Below are positions 7,527-11,781 of a stretch of DNA of 20,814 nt, piece by piece. The translations under genes and the position numbers were made by a program. Within the stretch, counting starts at the first letter, position 1. Each line of letters starts with the position of its first letter. The notes under the pieces are model-generated. The model was not told the origin of the DNA and searched no databases. It saw only the letters and a program-made list of their open reading frames with translations. Source of the DNA: a virus; IMG/VR virus record IMGVR_UViG_3300039106_000063, positions 1 to 20,814 of that record. One strand, given 5' to 3'.

Positions 7527-7666
7527 GTGCATGGCTCATCATTCTGACAGGTGCTATCTACGCCTATATCGCTGCTGAACAACTGTTCAGAGGTAACCCA
7601 AGCATGGCGGTGGTGTACGCAGGTTATGCGTTTTCAAATGTGGGTCTTTACCTGCTGGCTAAGTAA
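7523..7666 (+). CDS. Membrane mini-protein, TTG start (47 aa)
   Basis: Frame begins with TTG overlapping the previous TGA by 4 bases (TTGA) and reads (M)SAWLIILTGAIYAYIAAEQ, then a short charged patch (LFRGNP), then MAVVYAGYAFSNVGLYLLAK. Two short hydrophobic segments are separated by a loop, suggesting a two-span hairpin. The AVVYAGYAFSN segment is familiar from small phage proteins. Its stop overlaps the end of the convergent MazG-like gene by 8 bases. Function unknown; possibly an additional holin. Confidence 0.6.
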   Translation: MSAWLIILTGAIYAYIAAEQLFRGNPSMAVVYAGYAFSNVGLYLLAK

Positions 7667-7967
7667 CATCTCGTTGGAAGACTCCGTTAGGCAATAGTAT
7701 GCCCTTGCGATTCTTAATCTGGTCATACGCAACTTCCATGCAGTTTACTAGATTTATGTCTTGCAGCACACAGTAATTGATAAGACAGACCATAACATCC
7801 CCTACTGCGTCTATGACTGCTTCCTTATCGTGCTTGATGGTTGCGTCAGCTAGTTCACCCATCTCTGATACTGCTTTGAGTAGCTGAGACTCTGGGTTGC
7901 TATTAGGAATAATCTTTCTGGCTTCTGACCATTGGATTATTTTCATCTCTATATTTGCGTATGACAT
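7659..7967 (-). CDS. MazG-like nucleotide pyrophosphohydrolase (102 aa)
   Basis: Contains the metal-binding signature of the MazG/all-alpha NTP pyrophosphatase family: SEMGELADA (Glu35, Glu38) and DAVGDVMVCL (Asp53, Asp57). The family hydrolyses (d)NTPs to (d)NMP plus pyrophosphate, and phage members are thought to clean or adjust nucleotide pools. The frame can be extended upstream by 11 codons, but the start at 7967 is preferred because AAAGGA lies just before it and because the upstream gene ends at 7970. It is the last gene of the leftward operon, and its stop overlaps the convergent + strand gene. Confidence 0.8.
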   Translation of the reverse strand: MSYANIEMKIIQWSEARKIIPNSNPESQLLKAVSEMGELADATIKHDKEAVIDAVGDVMVCLINYCVLQDINLVNCMEVAYDQIKNRKGILLPNGVFQRDVT

Positions 7968-7969
7968 AA

Positions 7970-8350
7970 CTATCCTTTCGAGTTTGCAAATTCGTACCAC
8001 ATGACGTAGAAGTCTTTGAGGAAATCAAGACCCTCTCCTATCTTTACACACCTACCTAGAACAACTTGAAACACATCTCCAACTTCAGTTTGTTCTTTGT
8101 CTGTGTTACCGATAATGACTAACACAGTAAATTTAGGAACTTGAGCAAAAGCCTTGAGTAGCAATTGCTGACCAGTAGCCATGTTCTCATTAGGTTTCTT
8201 CCACTCTCCGATTAGGAAGTGTCCCTTTCTCTCGCAAATCATGTCTATATTGCTAGGCAAGAAATGCGTATTTTCGGGAATTACACCTCGGAAATCACGG
8301 AAGTCAGTATGGGTTGCATACTGATTTCTCATAGTGGTGAGGGTACTCAT
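7970..8350 (-). CDS. PD-(D/E)XK-like nuclease (126 aa)
   Basis: The core reads PSNIDMICERKGHFLIGEWKKP: Asp36 on one strand, then Glu49-x-Lys51, the D...ExK pattern of PD-(D/E)XK nucleases. It continues with ATGQQLLLKAF, whose Gln resembles the conserved Q of VRR-NUC and Holliday resolvase relatives. No sequence-recognition domain is visible. In a recombination operon next to an annealing protein it could act as an exonuclease or a resolvase-like enzyme. Start: ATG at 8350, with a weak GGACGAG upstream; an ATG six codons later is an alternative. Product class is inferred from motifs only. Confidence 0.5.
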   Translation of the reverse strand: MSTLTTMRNQYATHTDFRDFRGVIPENTHFLPSNIDMICERKGHFLIGEWKKPNENMATGQQLLLKAFAQVPKFTVLVIIGNTDKEQTEVGDVFQVVLGRCVKIGEGLDFLKDFYVMWYEFANSKG

Positions 8351-8398
8351 TGCTCGTCCGCAAGCCGAAAAAGCCTTTGCACAACTTTCCCCTCGTAA

Positions 8399-8644
8399 TC
8401 AAAATGGGGCGTCTTCATCAAAATCTTTTGGAGAACGCTTTGTAGGCTGCTTGGCTTCTTTTTGGTCTTTAGCTTTTATAGATAAAGACATAAATTTAGC
8501 ACCATCCTTGCTTTCTTTTAGCCATGCGCTAATCCAAAAATCTACACCCTCTACATTGAGTGAGCCTTTGTAATGAGGAAACTTCTCATCATCTCTGCGC
8601 TCATTCTTAAATAATGCGCCTCTGTTTTCATTGTTATATTCCAT
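8399..8644 (-). CDS. Small conserved phage protein with SSB-like acidic C-terminus (81 aa)
   Basis: Reads MEYNNENRGALFKNER early, then KGSLNVEGVDFWISAWLKES and KFMSLSIKAK. This layout resembles the DUF736-like group of small phage and plasmid proteins (named from memory). The last residues, DFDEDAPF, resemble the acidic tip ending in Pro-Phe of bacterial single-stranded DNA-binding proteins, which recruits replication and repair enzymes. It lies in the same operon as the annealing protein. Its ATG lies 11 bases inside the end of the homing endonuclease gene, which suggests that the endonuclease inserted directly upstream. A role in ssDNA metabolism is a hypothesis. Confidence 0.6.
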   Translation of the reverse strand: MEYNNENRGALFKNERRDDEKFPHYKGSLNVEGVDFWISAWLKESKDGAKFMSLSIKAKDQKEAKQPTKRSPKDFDEDAPF

Positions 8645-9137
8645 TTAATGCCCCTTTGTAAGCTGAAAATTCTTTATGCAACGTATTTGTTGCTTCTATT
8701 GCGACTAATTCAGCTAATTCTTTATCGTCATAGTAACCAAAACTATGGCACTTTGAATTAACTCTTATTTGTACATACCATTTTTTATCTCTTTTATGCC
8801 ACATTACTCCTTTGATTCCAGTTGTATTACGAGTGCTAACTTTTTGGTTCATGCAATTTTGAGATTTTGTTGCTTCTCTCAAATTTTCAATTTTGTTGTT
8901 TAATTTATTGTTATCAATGTGGTCAACAAACTTAGGCAAATATCCGTGGTGATACAAAAAAATAACTCTATGTTTTTTGTGTAATTTTGAGTTTATATGA
9001 ATTCTGTAATAACCAGTTTTTTCATCTAATGAGCCAGCAGGTTGACCAACTTTTACTACATTAGACTTTTGAACTTTCCAGTACAAAACTCCATCTACAT
9101 AATCAAAATAATCACGTACTTCTTTTTGCGTAAGCAT
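8634..9137 (-). CDS. HNH homing endonuclease with AP2 domain (167 aa)
   Basis: N-terminal half: HNH_3-type nuclease motif with HKKHRVIFLYHHGY (His56), FVDHIDNNKLNN (His73), and IENLREATKSQN (Asn85, Asn94). C-terminal half (about residues 105-150): AP2-type DNA-binding domain, TGIKGVMWHKRDKKWYVQI ... SFGYYDD. HNH plus AP2 is the classical layout of free-standing phage homing endonucleases. Base composition differs from neighbours: GC is 14/60 at 8881-8940 and 20/60 at 8701-8760, against 28/60 at 9421-9480 in the annealing gene. This points to recent arrival as a mobile gene. GGAG lies 7 bases before the ATG. Confidence 0.9.
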   Translation of the reverse strand: MLTQKEVRDYFDYVDGVLYWKVQKSNVVKVGQPAGSLDEKTGYYRIHINSKLHKKHRVIFLYHHGYLPKFVDHIDNNKLNNKIENLREATKSQNCMNQKVSTRNTTGIKGVMWHKRDKKWYVQIRVNSKCHSFGYYDDKELAELVAIEATNTLHKEFSAYKGALNGI

Positions 9138-9148
9138 AGTTCACTCCA

Positions 9149-9223
9149 TCAAGTGTCATCAAAAGGTTGTGGCAAGAAATGATGAGTTTCCTTTCGGGCT
9201 GCAGACCCTAGCCACACTTGCAT
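9149..9223 (-). CDS. Possible micro-gene between annealing protein and homing endonuclease (24 aa)
   Basis: A short frame begins at an ATG one base after the annealing-protein stop (TAA-A-ATG) and ends 11 bases before the homing endonuclease start. It reads MQVWLGSAARKETHHFLPQP ... and ends FDDT. There is no clear ribosome binding site beyond the coupling distance. It may be a genuine micro-protein or the remnant of a longer gene cut by the homing endonuclease insertion. No function can be assigned. Confidence 0.3.
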   Translation of the reverse strand: MQVWLGSAARKETHHFLPQPFDDT

Positions 9224-9224
9224 T

Positions 9225-9890
9225 TTACACACCTTTAGCGTTCTTTAACGCACTTCTTACTTTACTAGGAAGCAATGTCCAAAGAGCAACTTTCTGTTCG
9301 CTGTCTAAGTTCTCTGCTTCCAACTTCACCCAAGCACTCTTAGGTTCTTCTTTATCACAGAGAGCAATTAACTCCATTGCTAACTCTCTGAGATAATTCT
9401 GTTCATCCTCTGGGATGGTATCCATTGCACCCTGAGTAGGTGTGATGATTATCTTTTCTGGCTGTGCATCTTCATCTGGCAAATCCTGACCAGCGTAAAT
9501 GTATAACCCGAGTCCATGCAATCCAAGTGCTTTGGTCATGCAGCGCATGATGGCTGTGTTAACCGCAAACGCATCACACTCAACCCGATACTCTTTGCCA
9601 TACTTAGAGACTGCTGTATAGCCCTTTAAAGGAATTGCTTTGTTGCCTGAGTCCATCACAGGTAACTGGCAGGTCATAGGCTTGTCAAACATCGTGACAG
9701 TAACCCAGACCATTGCTGTGCCATTGATTTCCATGTAGCACTTGCCATCAAACATCTCTACTTTAAAAGTAGCTTTAGGGTCTGCTTTGAGTGCTTCTGC
9801 CCATGCCCAAGCCCATGACAGGTAGGTTAGGTTGGCTTTCTTTTCTGTGTGTTCATTGACGTTAGTCTTCAGTAGTGCTTCAATTGACAT
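9225..9890 (-). CDS. Single-strand annealing protein, DUF1071/Sak3-like (221 aa)
   Basis: The N-terminus has LTYLSWAWAWAEALKADP, followed by beta-strand segments (YMEINGTAMVWVTVTMFD), a conserved LPVMDSGNKAI stretch, and a helix with DAFAVNTAIMRCMTKALGLHGLGLYIYAGQDLP. This order is that of the DUF1071 family, which is related to phage single-strand annealing recombinases (called Sak3 in family descriptions, from memory). It would coat and anneal ssDNA in replication-linked recombination. The C-terminal 80 residues are a helical, acidic region likely to bind partners. It starts one base after the upstream stop in the leftward operon. Confidence 0.8.
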   Translation of the reverse strand: MSIEALLKTNVNEHTEKKANLTYLSWAWAWAEALKADPKATFKVEMFDGKCYMEINGTAMVWVTVTMFDKPMTCQLPVMDSGNKAIPLKGYTAVSKYGKEYRVECDAFAVNTAIMRCMTKALGLHGLGLYIYAGQDLPDEDAQPEKIIITPTQGAMDTIPEDEQNYLRELAMELIALCDKEEPKSAWVKLEAENLDSEQKVALWTLLPSKVRSALKNAKGV

Positions 9891-9891
9891 T

Positions 9892-10068
9892 TTATTTTCC
9901 TTTACTTAAATATTCTTCAATCATTGCTTCTTTGTCATCATCGTATAAATCCTCAAAAGGTACGAAGTGATTTTCTCCACAGCATGAGCCAGTTGTTTTA
10001 GGCTCAGTACAGTAGCAACAGTAGTCACCATGCGATAAATCTTTGATTGCGTCTTGTCTTGTAATCAT
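9892..10068 (-). CDS. Small Cys-rich phage protein (58 aa)
   Basis: Reads MITRQDAIKDLSHGDYCCYC, then TGSCCGENHFVPFEDL and an acidic helix ending EEYLSKGK. The cluster CCYC ... SCCGENH could bind a metal ion, but it is not a canonical zinc finger. The frame is open 11 codons further upstream (GTG at 10101), but the ATG at 10068 is chosen because it forms a 4-base ATGA overlap with the stop of the upstream 51-residue gene. Similar CC-rich small proteins occur in other phages. Function unknown. Confidence 0.65.
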   Translation of the reverse strand: MITRQDAIKDLSHGDYCCYCTEPKTTGSCCGENHFVPFEDLYDDDKEAMIEEYLSKGK

Positions 10069-10220
10069 TGGATTCTTTCGATAGGCTTTGCTACAAGCCA
10101 CTTGTCACCCAACTGGCGTACTGACTTCACCCATTGCTTTTGGTAGCTTCTAATGACCTGTGGAGGGGCATCGTAAGTGCGAAATATCTTACGGACATGA
10201 GTTAGATAGTGTGTGTTCAT
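10065..10220 (-). CDS. Small basic conserved phage protein (51 aa)
   Basis: Frame from ATG 10220 to TGA 10067-10065. It reads MNTHYLTHVRKIFRTYDAPP, then SYQKQWVKSVRQLGDKWLVAKPIERIQ. The stretch W-V-K-S-V-R-x-L-G-D-K-W-L resembles a small family seen in other phage early operons. Net charge is strongly positive. It overlaps the upstream gene by one base (TAATG) and the downstream gene by 4 (ATGA), so it is clearly part of a translationally coupled operon. Function unknown; nucleic acid binding would suit its charge. Confidence 0.65.
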   Translation of the reverse strand: MNTHYLTHVRKIFRTYDAPPQVIRSYQKQWVKSVRQLGDKWLVAKPIERIQ

Positions 10221-10312
10221 TAGCCTCTCCAAGCCAGTAGTACACCGATACCGCCAAAGATAACGATGGCTAACACATACTCAACTAGCGTCTGAATAAT
10301 CTTACTTTTCAT
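10220..10312 (-). CDS. Single-span membrane mini-protein, first gene of leftward operon (30 aa)
   Basis: MKSKIIQTLVEYVLAIVIFG ... ends LLAWRG: a short charged N-terminus, one membrane helix of about 20 residues and a basic end. AAGGAA (rc of 10319-10324) lies 6 bases before the ATG. It follows directly after the conserved promoter-leader and is the first product of the early leftward transcript. Stop and next start share one base (TAATG). A tiny membrane protein made early could modify the host envelope, but no function is known. Confidence 0.6.
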   Translation of the reverse strand: MKSKIIQTLVEYVLAIVIFGGIGVLLAWRG

Positions 10313-10393
10313 CTTGATTTCCTTAAAAATACCCACTTACGTTTTGTTGTGGGCTGAGTGCAGTATAGCAAAGTAAACAGACTATTGTCTAGG
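10313..10393 (-). promoter_or_regulatory. Leftward early promoter with conserved 5' leader
   Basis: On the minus strand: -35 TAGACA (rc of 10386-10391; 5/6 match to TTGACA), an 18-base spacer, and an extended -10 TGCTATACT (TATACT is rc of 10362-10367). The transcript would start near 10355 and carry a leader of about 45 bases, with a possible CCCAC/GTGGG hairpin and AAGGAA before the first ATG. Promoter, spacing and leader are repeated at 13584-13661 on the other strand. Confidence 0.65.
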
Positions 10394-10400
10394 TGCTTTC

Positions 10401-10439
10401 CCTAAGTCAACATTTTGTTGATTTTGCTATACTTCTTGG
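10401..10439 (+). promoter_or_regulatory. Promoter of the cro-like gene with palindromic operator
   Basis: Extended -10 TGCTATACT (TATACT at 10428-10433), the same element as in the leftward promoter; no good -35 is seen. A perfect inverted repeat, TCAACA-TTT-TGTTGA (10407-10421), fills the spacer and is a natural operator for a dimeric Cro-like protein. The ATG at 10440 is only 6 bases after the -10, so transcription should begin at or next to the start codon. Confidence 0.55.
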
Positions 10440-10592
10440 ATGGACAAACAAACTGCTATCACACTTGCTGGCTCACAGAGTGAGCTTGCTAGAATCCTCG
10501 GCATAACTAGGGCTGCTGTCTTTTTATGGAAGAAAGTTCCCCAGTTACGCATTTATCAACTAAAAGAACTCAGACCAGAGTGGTTCAAATGA
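10440..10592 (+). CDS. Cro-like transcriptional regulator (50 aa)
   Basis: Frame from ATG 10440 to TGA 10590-10592. It reads MDKQTAITLAGSQSELARIL, then GITRAAVFLWKKVPQLRIYQ and LKELRPEWFK. Residues 12-31 form a helix-turn-helix (SELARILGITRAAVFLWKK), and the ending R-x-x-Q-L-K-x-L-R-P-E-W-F is typical of DicC/Cro-type mini-repressors. The protein probably binds the palindrome in its own promoter and may also control the divergent leftward promoter. There is no ribosome binding site; the predicted mRNA is leaderless. The stop overlaps the next ATG by 4 bases. No CI-type partner is visible. Confidence 0.8.
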   Translation: MDKQTAITLAGSQSELARILGITRAAVFLWKKVPQLRIYQLKELRPEWFK

Positions 10593-10957
10593 CACAAGAA
10601 GCAGTTATCAGAGCATTACAAAACGGCCCACTTACATCCTACCAACTAGAGGATTTAACAGGCATACCCAGACTATCTATTGCAGCTTGTTGCACCAAGA
10701 TGAGTTACAAGAAGAAATTAAAAATTGGAAAAATCAAGATGGGTAGGTCTTGGGTTTCTCAGTACACGTTAGAGCCACACATGATTGAGGCTGAAAAGGC
10801 TGCCAATGATGAGCCTTACGACAAGCTAAATCCTTTCGACATTCGCAATGCTAAGGGCATCTTTAGCAAAGCTGAATATGCGGTAATGAACGCACAAGCT
10901 ACACGTTTGTTTGGTAAATCGTTTTCAGAAGATATTACAAACAACCAGTTTATTTGA
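10589..10957 (+). CDS. Winged-helix-like phage protein (122 aa)
   Basis: The start at ATG 10589 is chosen because it forms an ATGA overlap with the cro-like stop; the frame is open further upstream, but that region codes for the Cro-like protein in another frame. Residues 1-60 (TQEAVIRALQNGPLTSYQLE ... IPRLSIAACCTKMSYKKKLK ... SWVSQYTL) look like a winged helix-turn-helix of the kind that reads MTxEAVLxAL..GPMTxxELA. The C-terminal half is helical with FDIRNAKGIFSKAEY. It may be a transcription factor or replication accessory. The last codons overlap the promoter of the replication operon. Confidence 0.6.
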   Translation: MTQEAVIRALQNGPLTSYQLEDLTGIPRLSIAACCTKMSYKKKLKIGKIKMGRSWVSQYTLEPHMIEAEKAANDEPYDKLNPFDIRNAKGIFSKAEYAVMNAQATRLFGKSFSEDITNNQFI

Positions 10958-10963
10958 TACAAT
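10935..10963 (+). promoter_or_regulatory. Promoter of the replication operon
   Basis: Extended -10 TGATACAAT (TACAAT at 10958-10963, 5/6 match with an upstream TG), and a weak -35 TTACAA at 10935-10940 with a 17-base spacer. A start 6 bases downstream falls at 10969-10970, exactly the 5' base of the structured RNA. The promoter overlaps the end of the upstream gene. Confidence 0.55.
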
Positions 10964-10968
10964 GTTTT

Positions 10969-11036
10969 GAAACACGGCTAGGTACGAAGTCATGAGCGTA
11001 CCGAAAAGGGTTCACCCTTTCCCCTGCCGAGGTTTC
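10969..11036 (+). ncRNA. Three-way-junction leader RNA, C4-like candidate
   Basis: A 68-nt element whose ends pair: GAAAC-A-CGGC (10969-10978) with GCCG-AG-GTTTC (11026-11036). Inside are two perfect hairpins: GGTACG (10981-10986) with CGTACC (10997-11002), loop of 10; and AAAGGG (11005-11010) with CCCTTT (11015-11020), loop TTCA. TTCACC (11011-11016) is complementary to GGTGAA (11059-11064) just before the next start codon, and CCCTTT is complementary to AAAGGG at 11042-11047. This self-complementary design resembles phage C4 antisense RNA (from memory). It begins at the predicted transcription start. Not a tRNA: no anticodon or T-arm geometry. Confidence 0.6.
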
Positions 11037-11063
11037 TTTCCAAAGGGCGTTATAAAGCGGTGA
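10992..11063 (+). CDS. Possible upstream leader ORF (23 aa)
   Basis: An ATG in the loop of the first hairpin opens a 23-codon frame (MSVPKRVHPFPCRGFFPKGV ... IKR) ending in TGA at 11061-11063, 4 bases before the replication gene start. That distance would allow translational coupling. No good ribosome binding site precedes it. It may be translated as a leader peptide or simply be an accident of the RNA structure. Confidence 0.25.
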   Translation: MSVPKRVHPFPCRGFFPKGVIKR

Positions 11064-11067
11064 AATT

Positions 11068-11781
11068 ATGCTATTACAGCCAAAGAATTGGGCAGTCTTT
11101 CAACATTACAAAGACAGATGCCCTCCGTGGATAAAACTACATCGTGACCTGTTAAACGATAGGTCTTATATGCGCTTGCCTATTGCTAGCAAAGCACTAG
11201 CACCTATGCTCTGGTTGCTTGCAAGTGAATCAAAAGATGGTGTTTTTGATGGCTCACTAGATGAGCTAGTCTTTCGTCTGCACATTACCAAAAAAGAATA
11301 TCAAGATGGAATCAAGCCATTGATTGATAACGACTTTTTCATACTTGTTAGCGGAGTGCTAGCAGAACGCAAGCAAGATGCTATCCCAGAGACAGAGGGA
11401 GAGAGAGAGGGAGAGACAGAGAAAGAGACAGATACGCCAGAAGGCGTTTCAATTGAAGTTTGGGATTCTTTTGTCAAACAAAGAAAAGCACGAAAGGCTC
11501 AGATTACTGAACGAGTAATGAAGTCAATCCGAGAGCAAGCAAAAATTGCAGGTTGGACTCTGGATAACGCTTTAAACGAAATTGTTGTTCGTAACTGGCA
11601 AACATTTAAATCTGATTGGGTTGCTGTTAAACCAAACCCTGCCGACAGAGTGAGGCTCACAGTTGCGCCATCAAATGAGCCTGACCCTACATTGTTAAAA
11701 ATTAAAGAAGATGATTTAAAGGCATCTCGTCCATCGTTAGAAACTTTGGCAAAGATGGCTGAAATAAGGAGAAAAGCATGA
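11068..11781 (+). CDS. Replication initiator, lambda O / helix-turn-helix type (237 aa)
   Basis: The N-terminal domain (residues 1-95) reads FQHYKDRCPPWIKLHRDLLN ... LPIASKALAPMLWLLASES ... FDGSLDELVFRL ... KPLIDNDFF, a winged-helix module frequent in phage replication proteins. A repetitive Glu/Thr linker follows (TEGEREGETEKETD, about 108-122), then a helical C-terminal domain (VWDSFVKQRKARKAQIT ... EIVVRNWQTFKSDWV) typical of O-like or DnaT-like helicase-loading proteins. The start at ATG 11068 lies 4 bases after the leader ORF stop, with GGTGA as a weak ribosome binding site. Expression is probably controlled by the structured leader. It overlaps the methyltransferase by 4 bases. Confidence 0.75.
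   Translation: MLLQPKNWAVFQHYKDRCPPWIKLHRDLLNDRSYMRLPIASKALAPMLWLLASESKDGVFDGSLDELVFRLHITKKEYQDGIKPLIDNDFFILVSGVLAERKQDAIPETEGEREGETEKETDTPEGVSIEVWDSFVKQRKARKAQITERVMKSIREQAKIAGWTLDNALNEIVVRNWQTFKSDWVAVKPNPADRVRLTVAPSNEPDPTLLKIKEDDLKASRPSLETLAKMAEIRRKA

Noticed and set aside
7968-8000. Longer N-terminus for the MazG-like protein
   Set aside because: It overlaps the upstream nuclease gene end; ATG 7967 has AAAGGA in the right place.
10526-10588. Longer N-terminus for the 122-residue HTH protein
   Set aside because: This stretch is the cro-like gene in another frame, and the ATGA junction at 10589 gives a natural start.
10313-10592. Lysogeny switch with cI and integrase
   Set aside because: A Cro-like gene and divergent promoters are present, but no CI-type repressor, integrase or att repeat was found in the window; the missing part of the genome could still hold them.
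10969-11036. tRNA gene
   Set aside because: Size and GGTTCA-like bases invite it, but the GGGTTCACCC hairpin has a 4-base loop, there is no anticodon arm or 7-bp acceptor plus CCA layout, and only two internal arms exist.
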